Below, piece by piece: positions 40,645-49,627 of a stretch of 64,000 bases of DNA. This stretch comes from Xylanimonas protaetiae. GTDB lineage: Bacteria; Actinomycetota; Actinomycetes; Actinomycetales; Cellulomonadaceae. The DNA is taken from contig NZ_CP035493.1 of NCBI RefSeq assembly GCF_004135385.1, positions 744,001 through 808,000 on the forward strand. The letters are read 5' to 3'. The first letter of the stretch is position 1. Each line of letters begins with the position of its first letter. Position numbers and translations under genes: made by a program. The notes beneath the pieces were generated by a model. That model made no database searches, was not told the DNA's origin, and was given only the letters and a program-made list of their open reading frames with translations.

Positions 40645-40718
40645 CCGCCGATTCTTGCATCACGGGCCGCGCGGGGACGCTAGGTGACCGCCGCGGTCCG
40701 CAACCGCGCCCGCCCGGG

Positions 40719-40752
40719 CCCGTCGTCCTGGGCGGCGACCCAGGACGACGGG
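40719..40752 (-). terminator. hairpin terminator of the OsmC gene
   Basis: 14-bp perfect stem CCCGTCGTCCTGGG (40719-40732) with its complement at 40739-40752, 6-nt loop, 17 nt past the osmC stop. Confidence 0.75.
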
Positions 40753-40768
40753 GCCGGTGCGTTCCGGC

Positions 40769-41212
40769 TCAGCCCTCGAACGTCACGTCCAGCGTGACGT
40801 CGCCGACGCCCGCGAGCGCCTTCGACACCGGGCAGTTCTTCTTGGCGCTCTCCGCGGCGGCCGTGAAGCCGGCCTCGTCGAGACCCGCGGCGTAGCCCAC
40901 GACCTTGAGCGTGATGCGCGGGATGCGGAAGCCGCCCGCCGGGTCCGGCCCGAGCGTGACGTCGGCCGTGACCTCGACCTGCTCCGGCGTACCGCCCGCG
41001 GCGGCGATCTCGGCGGAGAACTGCATGGCGAAGCACGCCGAGTGGGCGGCCGCGATGAGCTCCTCCGGGCTGGTGACGCCCTCGGCGTCGTCGGCGGCAC
41101 GACGCGGGAACGAGACGTCGAACGTCGCCGCGCCCGAGCTGGTGAGCTCCACCTGGCCGGAGCCCTGCTCGAGCGTGCCGTTCCAGGCGGTGCGTGCGGT
41201 GCGGATGGGCAT
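40769..41212 (-). CDS. osmC: OsmC-family peroxiredoxin
   Basis: A 147-residue thiol peroxidase reducing organic hydroperoxides. It starts MPIRTARTAWNGTLEQGSGQ. The two reactive cysteines lie in AAHSACFAMQFSAEIA and SAKKNCPVSKALAGV. Length and order are typical for OsmC/Ohr, closer to OsmC. The start is ATG 41212. It is a single gene with its own terminator. Confidence 0.92.
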   Translation of the reverse strand: MPIRTARTAWNGTLEQGSGQVELTSSGAATFDVSFPRRAADDAEGVTSPEELIAAAHSACFAMQFSAEIAAAGGTPEQVEVTADVTLGPDPAGGFRIPRITLKVVGYAAGLDEAGFTAAAESAKKNCPVSKALAGVGDVTLDVTFEG

Positions 41213-41282
41213 TGCGTGCTCCTTCGTGACCAGGGAGGGGTGGCGCCGTGGCGGCACCACCCCGAACCTAGCGCGCGCGTCC

Positions 41283-42907
41283 CTACCGCGGGGCGAAGTC
41301 GAGAGCGTCGTCGGTCACGGCGATCACGGACCACGTGGTGCCGTCGGCGTCGGTGAGCTCGTAGGCGGGCACGAAGAGCACCGCGCCCGACGTCGTCCAG
41401 TGCTGGGTGAGCGCCAGGCGGGCGCCGGTGATCGTCACCTCGGTGACGGGCCAGGCGATGCGGTCGGCCGCGGACGGCGGGGTGGGCACCGACGCGGGCG
41501 CGGCGGGCAGCACCTCCCGCGGCTCCGCCCCCGCCGCGAGGGCCACGGGCGACGACTGCCCGAAGCGCGGGTCGCCGAGCCGGCGTACGGCCTCGTCCGG
41601 GCTGACGACGTCGTAGCTGCCCAGGTCGACCACCGGCGCGAGCGTGCCGTTCATCCAGACGATGCCGGCGTCGGCGACGGTCGCGCCCCAGGTGTCGTTC
41701 GTCAGCGTGCCGCCGACGACGCGCCGGGCGGTGACCCACCGTGCCGCGTCGTTCCCGTCGCCGAGCGGCGCGACGGTGACCTCGAACTGCGCCGGGTCGA
41801 CGCCGAGGGAGCGCATCGCGTCGCCGAGCGCCGCCGCGGCGGTGGCGTCGTCGACGGACGTCGCGGGCGGCGTCGGGCACGAGCCGTCGGCGGCCTGCTT
41901 GGCGCAGGACCACGGGTCGAGCGCGGAGTTCGAGTACCCGAACGAGGCGCCGCCGTCGGACGTCACGTAGACCTGCGGGCCGGTGCCGTCGGTCGCCCCC
42001 ACCGACCATGTCCCGTCCCGCTCCTGCACCTCGCCCGCGACGCCGAACGCCTGCGCGACGCGGGCGGCGGTGTCCGCGGTGGCGGCGGGCCGGGCGTCGA
42101 ACGCGTAGGCCGGCGCGGTGCCGCCCTGCGTGGAGAGCCCCTGGGCGCGGAAGGTGGTGCGGCCGAAGAAGGGCGACCACGCGGAGTCGTAGGCCGCGGA
42201 GGACCGGGCCGAGTCGGGGCCCGCGGGTGCGGGCTCCTGCACCGCTCCCGTGGCGGTGCCCCCGCCGACCCGGCGCCGCCCGCCGAGTCGTCCCCGGACC
42301 CGCCGATCGTGACGGGCGGCTGCGCGGACCCGGGCGGGGCGAACCCTCCCGCCTCCGAGGCGGCACGGTCCGCGACGCCGAGCGACGAGGAGTCGGCACC
42401 CGCCGACCCGGCCCCGCCGGACAGGCTGCCCAGGGCGTAGCCACCCCCGCCGACGGCGACGACGCCGGCCACCGCCGCGGCGACGAGCAGCCCGCGGCGA
42501 CGACGCCGGAGGGCCTCGCGGCGCGCGGCGAGGTCGACGGCGGGGACGCGCGGGGCACGGGCCGCCGACGACCCGGCCGCGACGTGCGCCAGGGCGTCCG
42601 CCGCGGACCCCAGCGGGGCGCCCGGCAAAGCGTCAGGCAAGACGCCCGCCGCGGCGTCCGGCAAGACGCCCGGCAGGGCATCCGGCAAGGCGTCCGGCGA
42701 GCGGCTCGGCAGGGCATCCGGCAAGGCGTCCGGTGAGACGCTCGCCGTGGACCCCACTCCGGCGTCCGTCCGGGAGCCCGCCGCGACATCCGCCTGGGCG
42801 TCCACCTTCGCCCGCAGCACGCCGAGGCGGGGCTCGACGTCGGCGCCGGGGTCGGCGGCGACGAGGCGGTCGAAGGCCTCGTCGGGGGTTCGCGTGTCGT
42901 CGGTCAT
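41283..42907 (-). CDS. membrane protein, likely partner of the ECF sigma factor; one-base frameshift
   Basis: About 541 residues when repaired. Not recognised by family. The N-terminal cytoplasmic part (MTDDTRTPDEAFDRLVAADP) is followed by Asp-Ala-Leu-Pro repeats (residues about 55-100, from a degenerate repeat at about 42605-42740). One TM helix (RGLLVAAAVAGVVAVGGGGYA, about residues 160-180) and an external domain follow. The layout matches an anti-sigma or sigma-linked membrane protein. The frame breaks in the run 42259-42263 (five C); one added base gives GSAGGTATGAVQEPAPAGPD. The palindrome and sigma gene lie upstream in the same direction. The exterior domain is novel to me. Confidence 0.75.
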
Positions 42908-43001
42908 GACGGCCTCCTCGTCGGTCGCGGGCCGTCGGCCCGCACCCTGCCTGTGTCGCCGGCCCCGCGCGGCTTGCACGCCGTCGCGCCGAGACCCTCC
43001 T

Positions 43002-43068
43002 CCGTTTCGATGTCGTACCTGGTTGCGTTCTGGGGCTCAGAACGCAACCAGGTACGACATCGAAACGG
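43002..43068. repeat. palindromic element, copy 3
   Basis: Perfect 31-bp inverted repeat (43002-43032 with 43038-43068) around GGGCT. With one G-T pair it extends to 42999-43071. The arm runs CCGTTTCGATGTCGTAC, CTGG, TTGCGTTCTG. Compared with copy 2, the C-to-T change at 43011 is matched by a G-to-A change at 43059. It lies between the sigma gene and its downstream membrane-protein gene. Confidence 0.92.
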
Positions 43069-43081
43069 GGGGACGGAGGGG

Positions 43082-43627
43082 TCAGGGAGCCGTCGCCACC
43101 CCGGCGTCGTCGCCCGCCTCCCAGGCGACCCGCAGCCGCGCCCGGGCCCGCGACAGCGCCGCGTCGGCTCCCCCGCGCGAGACGCCCAGCACCGTGGCGA
43201 GGTCGTCGCCGCGCAGGCCGTCCCAGGCGAACAGCAGCAGCACCTGCCGGTCGCGCGGGCTGAGCCGGGCCAGCGCCCGGCGCACCTGGTCGTCGTCGAC
43301 GGCGAGGACCGCCGGGTCGACGTCGTCGGGCACGTCGGGGACCGCCGCGAGCGGGACCGCGCGCGCCTTGCGGCGGTGGTTGGCGAGCACGAACCCGGCC
43401 GTCGCGTACAGCCAGGGCAGCTCGGCGCCCTCGGGCACGTCCACGCGACGCCGCCACGCGGTGGCGAGCACCTCTGCGGCGAGGTCCTCGGCGGCGTCGG
43501 CGCGCGTCCCGCCGTCGGGCAGGCGCCGCACGAAGTACCGGTGCAGGGCGCCCGCGTGCGCGGCGAAGAGCGCGTCGAACCACGCCGCGTCGCGCGCGGG
43601 CCGGGTCGCGTCAGGGCGGCCGTCCAT
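43082..43627 (-). CDS. ECF-type RNA polymerase sigma factor
   Basis: A 181-residue sigma-70 family protein. Region 2 has FDALFAAHAGALHRYFVRRL and ELPWLYATAGFVLANHRRKA. Region 4 has LARLSPRDRQVLLLFAWDGL with the HTH LRGDDLATVLGVSRGGADAA. I chose ATG 43627 after the low-complexity upstream extension. It is followed by a membrane protein gene (41283-42907), so it is probably a membrane-controlled sigma factor. The downstream genes 43775-46956 are divergent. Confidence 0.9.
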   Translation of the reverse strand: MDGRPDATRPARDAAWFDALFAAHAGALHRYFVRRLPDGGTRADAAEDLAAEVLATAWRRRVDVPEGAELPWLYATAGFVLANHRRKARAVPLAAVPDVPDDVDPAVLAVDDDQVRRALARLSPRDRQVLLLFAWDGLRGDDLATVLGVSRGGADAALSRARARLRVAWEAGDDAGVATAP

Positions 43628-43774
43628 ACCCCCACTGTGTCGCGGCCGCACCGACCCTTGCACGGGGACGTCCGCCCGTGTCGCCACGGGGACGGTGTCC
43701 GGTTCGGCAGGTTCATCCGTAGTTCACCCGGCCTGGGTGCAGACGGGCGCCCGGGCGGCACCTAGCGTCGGCGT

Positions 43775-45739
43775 GTGTCGACACCTGCACGCGCGCCCGA
43801 ACCGTCGTCCGCGTCGGCCCACGGGCCCGCGCCCGAACCGTCGCCCGTGTCCTCCCACGAGCCGGCCCCGTCCGACGCCGTCGACGCGATCACGTCCTCC
43901 GCCCCGAAGGCAGGCCGCGCGAGCACGCGCCGGAGCCGCACGCGCCGCGTCACGCTCGCCGCGGCCGCCGTCGCCCTCGTGGCCGTCGTGGCCGGCGGCG
44001 TGCTGCTCGCGCTCGACACGCTCGCCGCGCGGTCGGCGCTGGAGTCGGCCGCGGACCGCGTCCCGGCCCTCCAGCAGGCTCTCAGCCCCGACGCCGACCC
44101 GGCCACGCTCGATGCCGGGCTCGCCGCCCTCCAGCACGACGCCGCGACCGCCCGCGCGCGCACGGACGGGCCGGTCTGGGCGGTCGCCCGCAGGATCCCG
44201 CAGCTCGGCCCCAACCTCGACGCCGTCGCCCGCATCTCCGCCGCGCTCGACGACGTGGCGCGCACCGCGGTCCCCGCCCTCGTCGACGCGCGCGCCGCCG
44301 TCGCCGGGACGCAGCGCACGGCCGACGGCGGCATCGACCTCACGGCGCTGGGCGCCCTCGCCCCGCGCCTCGCCGACGCCCGCGCGGCCGTCGCGTCGGC
44401 GGCGACCCTCGCCGACGTCGACCCGGCGAGCCTGCTGCCCGAGATCGCCGACCCGCTCGTCCGGCTGCGCACGCGGCTCGCGACGGTCGCCGACGCGGTC
44501 GCGACCGCCGACCGGGTCGCCGGCGTCGTCCCGCCCATGCTCGGCGCGGACGGCCCGCGCACCTACCTGGTGCTCGCCCTGACGAACGCGGAGCTGCGGT
44601 CGGGCGGCGGCCTGCCCGGTGCGGGCCTGCTGGTCCGGGTCGACGCGGGGCACGTCGAGGTGCTCCGCCAGGTCGCGGGCGTCGACATCGGCCCGTTCGC
44701 GACGCCCGTGGCCGACCTGGACCCGGAGACCGCCGCGATCTTCACGACGCGGCCCGCGCAGTTCATCCAGGACGTCACCCTCACGCCCGAGTTCCCGACG
44801 GCGGCCGCGCTCGCCGCGCGGATGTGGGCCCTCGACCAGGGCGAGCAGGTCGACGGCGTCGTCGCCACCGACCCGGTCGCGCTCGCCGGCCTGCTGCGCG
44901 CCACGGGGCCGGTGGACGTCCCCGGACCGGGCGGGTCCGCCCCCGTGCGGCTCGACGCGGACAACGCCGTCGCGGTCCTGGAGAGCGACGTCTACGGCGA
45001 CGGCCCCGACGCCGGGAGCGTCGCCGACGCGTTCTTCGGGTCGGTCGTCGCGGCGACGGTCGCCCGGCTCGAGTCCCCCGACGTCGACCCCGCCGCCGTC
45101 CTGCGCGCCCTCACCGACGGAGCGGGCGAGCACCGCGTCCAGGTGTGGTCGGCGCACGCCGAGGAGCAGGACCGGCTGGCGGGGACCGAGGTGGCCGGGA
45201 CGTTCCTGTCGTCGCCGCGCGCGGCCGACGCCGTCGGGGTGTTCTTCGACGACACCATCTCCGGGAAGATGAGCTGGTACCTGAAGTCGTCGGTGACGCA
45301 CGTGTCCTCCCGCTGCACGCCCGACGGGCGCGAGGACACGCTCGACGTCACGCTGACGTCCACCGCACCGGCGGACGCCGCCACCGCCCTGCCGACGTAC
45401 GTGGTGGGCTGGCCCAACGGCTCGTTCGTGCCCGGCACGGTGCGCACGGTGCTGCGCGTGGCGGGCCCCGTCGGCTCCCCCGCGCCCCGGCTCACGCGCG
45501 ACGGCGTCGTCCTCGGCATGGACACGCACGCGCTCGCCGGACGCTCGATGGCGTCGGGCACGATCACGCTCGCCCCCGGGCAGACGACGACGGTGCGGGT
45601 CACCGCGCGGGCCACGGCCGCGGCGAGCACGGGCGGTGGCCTGCAGCCCGCCGGCACGCTCGACGTCTGGTCGACGCCGACGGCGCACGACGGCGGCCTG
45701 CGGACCGTCGCGGTCCCGGTCTGCGGCCCGCTCGGGTGA
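43775..45739 (+). CDS. DUF4012 envelope protein
   Basis: A 654-residue protein. A cytoplasmic Pro/Ser-rich N-terminus (about 50 residues) precedes a TM helix ([21 protein letters not shown], residues about 60-80). A large external DUF4012 region follows with YLVLALTNAELRSGGGLPGA and TPEFPTAAALAARMWALDQG. DUF4012 proteins are found in Actinobacteria and often sit with polysaccharide or surface genes; their function is unknown. The start is GTG 43775. A sortase-anchored protein follows, which suggests a surface unit. Confidence 0.88.
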   Translation: MSTPARAPEPSSASAHGPAPEPSPVSSHEPAPSDAVDAITSSAPKAGRASTRRSRTRRVTLAAAAVALVAVVAGGVLLALDTLAARSALESAADRVPALQQALSPDADPATLDAGLAALQHDAATARARTDGPVWAVARRIPQLGPNLDAVARISAALDDVARTAVPALVDARAAVAGTQRTADGGIDLTALGALAPRLADARAAVASAATLADVDPASLLPEIADPLVRLRTRLATVADAVATADRVAGVVPPMLGADGPRTYLVLALTNAELRSGGGLPGAGLLVRVDAGHVEVLRQVAGVDIGPFATPVADLDPETAAIFTTRPAQFIQDVTLTPEFPTAAALAARMWALDQGEQVDGVVATDPVALAGLLRATGPVDVPGPGGSAPVRLDADNAVAVLESDVYGDGPDAGSVADAFFGSVVAATVARLESPDVDPAAVLRALTDGAGEHRVQVWSAHAEEQDRLAGTEVAGTFLSSPRAADAVGVFFDDTISGKMSWYLKSSVTHVSSRCTPDGREDTLDVTLTSTAPADAATALPTYVVGWPNGSFVPGTVRTVLRVAGPVGSPAPRLTRDGVVLGMDTHALAGRSMASGTITLAPGQTTTVRVTARATAAASTGGGLQPAGTLDVWSTPTAHDGGLRTVAVPVCGPLG

Positions 45740-45876
45740 GAACCGGGTGAATCCGCACACCACCTGCGGTTTCACCCACCGCTGGGGATTCGCTGCGAGC
45801 CGTGGGCGCCCTACCGTGAACTGCGCACCACGCCACCACAGCCACGAGCGGCCCGGACCGCCGACAGGGGACCACC

Positions 45877-46956
45877 ATGACCCGCACCACGCACCAACCG
45901 AAGCCGCGCGGCCGTGCGCGCGCGGCGGCGCTGACGGCGGCCGTCGTCGCGCTCCTCGCCGTGTCCACGGGCGTCGCCGCGGCGGACACGGAGCCGTCGC
46001 CGGGCGCCTCGACCCCGGCGACCGAGGCGACGACGCCGGCCCCGGCCCCGTCGGACGACCTCCAGTACCCGCCGCCCCCGGCGCCCAGCATCGACGTCAC
46101 GGTGCTGCAGCCGGTCTGCGACGGCGACGTGCCCTACCTCCGGTACGCGGTGGTGCCCACGGGCACGCCGAACGACACGGTGACCATCACCTGGCAGAAC
46201 CCGTCGGGCGACGACGTCGTCATGGCCGACCTGCCGCTCACCGGCCGCGTGCTGTGGCCGGGCGCCAAGGTCGACGCGAACGGCAAGCCGCTCGACTGGC
46301 CCGGCTGGACCCAGCAGGCCGACGGCACATGGGTCCAGGGCGACGAGTTCGACTGGGTCCGCCCGTCGGCCACGGTGGTGTTCAAGGTGAACCCGGAGGC
46401 CACGACCACCGTGACCTACCCGCCGTCGTCGCCGAGCTGCGCGACGAACCCGCCCGGCAAGGCTGAGCCGACCATCAAGGTCGACACGCTCACGCCCGTG
46501 TGCGTCGAGGGCGTCACGTACCTCAAGTACGGCGTCACGGTCACGGGCACCCCGAACACCACCGCCACGCTGACCTGGCACAACCCGTCGGGCGGCGCGG
46601 ACTTCGTCCAGGCGGGCCAGCCGCTGCGCGGCACGGTCCTGTGGCCCGGCGCGTACCCGGAGCGGTTCGTCGACCTGAAGAAGTCGGACGGCTGGGAGCT
46701 CGTCAACAACATGTGGGAGAACACGCGTGACTTCGGCTGGGCCGTCGGCACCGTGGACGTGACCTTCAAGGTCAACCCTGAGGTCACCGTCCCGGTGACG
46801 TTCCCCCAGGACACCGCGGGCTGCGTCCGGGCGGCGGGGGTCGCCGGCCTGCTGCCGCGCACCGGCGCCGAGGTCATGGGCCTCGTCGGGTTCGCGGCCG
46901 GCCTGCTCGCACTCGGCACGACGGTCGTCGTGCTGACCAGGCGTCGCCGCGCCTGA
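45877..46956 (+). CDS. LPXTG-anchored surface protein with two repeats
   Basis: A 359-residue cell-wall protein. A signal peptide (RARAAALTAAVVALLAVSTGVAAAD) is followed by a Thr/Pro stretch, then two related modules of about 110 residues (each with PVCxGxVxYLxYxV, TGTPNxTxTxTWxNPSG and a conserved VLWPGA). The C-terminus has LPRTG, a hydrophobic span and RRRRA for sortase anchoring. It is preceded by the DUF4012 gene and ends at a strong terminator. The role and ligand are unknown. Confidence 0.88.
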   Translation: MTRTTHQPKPRGRARAAALTAAVVALLAVSTGVAAADTEPSPGASTPATEATTPAPAPSDDLQYPPPPAPSIDVTVLQPVCDGDVPYLRYAVVPTGTPNDTVTITWQNPSGDDVVMADLPLTGRVLWPGAKVDANGKPLDWPGWTQQADGTWVQGDEFDWVRPSATVVFKVNPEATTTVTYPPSSPSCATNPPGKAEPTIKVDTLTPVCVEGVTYLKYGVTVTGTPNTTATLTWHNPSGGADFVQAGQPLRGTVLWPGAYPERFVDLKKSDGWELVNNMWENTRDFGWAVGTVDVTFKVNPEVTVPVTFPQDTAGCVRAAGVAGLLPRTGAEVMGLVGFAAGLLALGTTVVVLTRRRRA

Positions 46957-46976
46957 CGGACGCTCGCGCGACGACG

Positions 46977-47014
46977 GCGAAGGCCCCGGTGGTGCGATCC
47001 ACCGGGGCCTTCGC
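46977..47014. terminator. bidirectional hairpin between convergent genes
   Basis: 16-bp perfect stem (46977-46992 with 46999-47014), loop TGCGAT, between the LPXTG gene and dtd, which converge here. Confidence 0.8.
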
Positions 47015-47046
47015 GCTGCCGTGCGCCCGGTGCGGACGCGGTGCTC

Positions 47047-47471
47047 CTAGACCTCCAGGACGAGCGTCACGGGCCCGTCGTTGACCAGCTCGACGGCCAT
47101 CATCGCCCCGAACCGTCCGGTCGCGACCTCGAGCCCGCGACGGCGCAGCCCGTCCACGACGGCGTCGACGAGCGGCTCGGCGACGTCGCCGGGGCGGCGT
47201 GGCTCCACGACGGGCGGCGGCCCTTGCGAGCGTCGCCGTAGAGCGTGAACTGGCTGATGACGAGCACGGGCGCCCCGTCGTCGAGCGCGGACCGCTCGTC
47301 GCGCAGGATGCGCAGCTCGGCGATCTTGCGGGCGATCGTGTCCGCCTGGGCGGGGGTGTCGGTGTGGGTGACACCGACGAGCGCCACGAGCCCGGGCCGG
47401 TCGATCGCGCCGACCACCTTGCCGTCCACCGAGACGTTCGCGTGCGCGACGCGCTGGACCACCGCCCTCAC
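47047..47471 (-). CDS. dtd: D-aminoacyl-tRNA deacylase, one-base frameshift
   Basis: About 141 residues when repaired, the normal length. It removes D-amino acids from mischarged tRNA. It begins [16 protein letters not shown] and has [32 protein letters not shown] and, in the second frame, [17 protein letters not shown] and [18 protein letters not shown]. The break lies at 47189-47190; one added C (plus strand) gives [11 protein letters not shown], exactly the family pattern. The start GTG 47471 overlaps the asparaginase stop as GTGA. Confidence 0.92.
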
Positions 47472-48505
47472 GCGGCCGTCCCTCCCGCGCCGTGCGACGC
47501 CGACGCCGACGTCGACGGGGCCGGGGCCGGGGCCGGGGCCGGGGCCGCGAACGGCACCCGGACCTGCCCGACGACGCGGCCGTGGCCGAGCACCTGCCAG
47601 CTGTCGGCGAGCGCGTCGAGCCCCGCGTGCGGCCCGACGACGCCGAGCGCGGACCGCAGCACGGCCGCGAGGATCGCGGGCCGCGGGCGGGCGGCGCCGT
47701 CGAGCACCTTGAACGCGAACGCGGTCCCGTCGGGCAGCGCGCCGGCGTAGACGCCCTCGGCGCCGTCCTTGGCGACGAGCCCGGGGACGGCCCGCATGGC
47801 GGCGGTGGCGTCCCGGCCCGTGCCGGCGACCATCTCGGGGCGGGCGGCCATGGCGGCGGCGACGCGCGCCTCGGGCGTCCCCGCGGGGGCCGTCGCGATC
47901 CGCTGGAACGCGCGCGCGAGCCCGCGCAGCGACGTCGAGAACAGCGGTGCACCGCACCCGTCCACCGTGACGTGGGGTGCCGCGGCGTCCTCGGTGAGCT
48001 CCGCGACGACGTCGGCGGCCAGCCGCTGGAGCGGGTGGTCGCGGTCGAGGTAGGTGGCGGTGTCCCAGCCGGAGGCGACGCACGCAGCCAGGAACGCGGC
48101 GTGCTTGCCGGAGCAGTTCTGCGTGACCGGCTCGGGGCCGCGCCCGTCCACCTGCCAGGCGAGCGCCGCGGGCGCGTGCAGCGGCAGGTCGGGGGTGTTG
48201 CGCAGCGCCCCGGCGTCGAGCCCCGCCGCCGCGAGGATCGCCCGGACCCCGGCGACGTGGGCCGGCTCGCCGTTGTGCGAGGCGGTGGCGAGGGCGAGCT
48301 CGCCGTCGTCCCGGGGCGCGAACCCTGCCCGCAGGGAGGCGACGGCCTGGACGGGCTTGAGCGACGAACGCGGGTAGACGACGGCGTCGGCGTCGCCGGC
48401 CACGAGCGCGACCGTCCCGTCCGGGCGCAGCACCACCAGGTGACCCTGGTGGACGGACTCCACCAGGTCGCCGCGCACGATCTCCGCGAGGACGGCCGCC
48501 CTCAC
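47468..48505 (-). CDS. asparaginase (thermolabile, AnsA-II type)
   Basis: A 345-residue actinobacterial asparaginase hydrolysing asparagine to aspartate. Family motifs are [46 protein letters not shown] and [20 protein letters not shown]. The C-terminus carries an Ala/Pro repeat ([15 protein letters not shown]). I chose GTG 48505, which overlaps the DUF2516 stop as GTGA; GTG 48508 is immediately before it. dtd follows. Confidence 0.9.
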   Translation of the reverse strand: MRAAVLAEIVRGDLVESVHQGHLVVLRPDGTVALVAGDADAVVYPRSSLKPVQAVASLRAGFAPRDDGELALATASHNGEPAHVAGVRAILAAAGLDAGALRNTPDLPLHAPAALAWQVDGRGPEPVTQNCSGKHAAFLAACVASGWDTATYLDRDHPLQRLAADVVAELTEDAAAPHVTVDGCGAPLFSTSLRGLARAFQRIATAPAGTPEARVAAAMAARPEMVAGTGRDATAAMRAVPGLVAKDGAEGVYAGALPDGTAFAFKVLDGAARPRPAILAAVLRSALGVVGPHAGLDALADSWQVLGHGRVVGQVRVPFAAPAPAPAPAPSTSASASHGAGGTAA

Positions 48506-48816
48506 CACTGCGGGCCCTGCGGCCGGCGGGGCCCGCCCGTGCCGTACGGCTTGATGGCGGGACGCACGCCGTACCAGTACACGGCGGCGGGGCCGATCGC
48601 GATGATGTTGAGGACGATCCCGATCATGTTCAGCGTCCCGAGCAGGGCGAACAGCAGCCCGGCGCCCAGGATGAGCATCCAGATCGTCTTGGTGTTCTTG
48701 CCCTCGGACGTGTAGGCACGCTCGGGGCGGCGGACGGCGTCCGCGATCGCGATGATCGCTGCGACGAGGACGGCCAGGGCGATGGCGTCGGCGACCAGGT
48801 TCTGGACGGAGTTCAC
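48502..48816 (-). CDS. DUF2516 membrane protein
   Basis: A 104-residue membrane protein with three TM spans: [37 protein letters not shown] and [20 protein letters not shown]. It is an actinobacterial family of unknown function and usually precedes the asparaginase, as here. The start is GTG 48816. Confidence 0.85.
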   Translation of the reverse strand: MNSVQNLVADAIALAVLVAAIIAIADAVRRPERAYTSEGKNTKTIWMLILGAGLLFALLGTLNMIGIVLNIIAIGPAAVYWYGVRPAIKPYGTGGPRRPQGPQW

Positions 48817-48844
48817 GCCCCGAGACTACGGGAGACCACCGTGG

Positions 48845-49270
48845 TCAGGGCAGGACGATCAGCGACCGCGCCCGCGCCGCTGACGCGACCTGGTCGTCCC
48901 AGGCGGCCACGACGGTCTCGGGGTGCGCCACCGTGAGCGCGGACGCGACGTGCACGGCGTCGTCGGCCCGCAGCGGGACGGTGCTCGAGGCGAGCAGCGC
49001 GGCGGCCTCGCGCGCCACGCGCTCCCCCACCTCGACCACCGCGAGCGAGGGCCACAGCCGCTCCCAGGCGGCGACGGCGACGGCGTGGGCCTCCGCGTCG
49101 AGCAGTCCTGCACGCGCCCCGGCGCCGAGCGCCGCGCGCACCTCGACGTCGGCGATCCGGCTCGTGACGGCGACGTCGGCGCGGTTGTAGAGCGCGGAGG
49201 CGAGGTCGGAGCCGGACTCGGCGACGACGAGCTTCACGAGCGCCGACGCGTCGAAGTAGACGACGGCCAT
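48845..49270 (-). CDS. vapC: VapC-type PIN-domain toxin
   Basis: A 141-residue PIN ribonuclease, probably cutting tRNA or rRNA. The acidic metal-binding residues are in MAVVYFDASALVKLVVAES (Asp), the central EVRAAL (Glu) and LRADDAVHVASALTV (Asp pair). The final part contains VVAAWDDQVASAARARS. It starts at ATG 49270, one nt past the antitoxin stop, as usual for toxin-antitoxin pairs. Confidence 0.87.
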   Translation of the reverse strand: MAVVYFDASALVKLVVAESGSDLASALYNRADVAVTSRIADVEVRAALGAGARAGLLDAEAHAVAVAAWERLWPSLAVVEVGERVAREAAALLASSTVPLRADDAVHVASALTVAHPETVVAAWDDQVASAARARSLIVLP

Positions 49271-49271
49271 G

Positions 49272-49538
49272 TCAGCGGCGGATGCGGCGGACCAGGCCGG
49301 ACAGGGCGCGCGACCCGTTCCCGGCGGGCGCGGCGGGCGGCTCGTGCACGGGCCGCTCCACCTGCGCGGGCGTGAGCAGCCCGTCGCGCACGAGGCCCTG
49401 GACCAGGTCGGCGGCGGCGATGCCGCTGAGCCGGGCGACGGGCAGGCCGCGGTCGGTGATGATGACCTCCTCGCCCTCGCGGGCTCGCTCGATCCACGTC
49501 TTGAGCTCCGCGCGCAGCGCGCTGACGGCGACCTCCAT
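49272..49538 (-). CDS. vapB: Phd/YefM-type antitoxin
   Basis: An 88-residue antitoxin. The Phd/YefM fold has MEVAVSALRAELKTWIERAR and EEVIITDRGLPVARLSG, and the C-terminal tail (RALSGLVRRIRR) would bind the toxin. It lies immediately before vapC and presumably autoregulates the pair. Confidence 0.86.
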   Translation of the reverse strand: MEVAVSALRAELKTWIERAREGEEVIITDRGLPVARLSGIAAADLVQGLVRDGLLTPAQVERPVHEPPAAPAGNGSRALSGLVRRIRR

Positions 49539-49627
49539 GCCGCGACGCTACCGCCCCCCGGAACCGCCCACCAGGCCCCCGGCGTGCCGGGTTCGCGTGC
49601 CGTCGCGGATCGACGCAGGCCGCGCTC

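Noticed and set aside
48845-49538. VapBC as a possible new defence system
   Set aside because: Ordinary PIN toxin and Phd/YefM antitoxin with the usual order and spacing.
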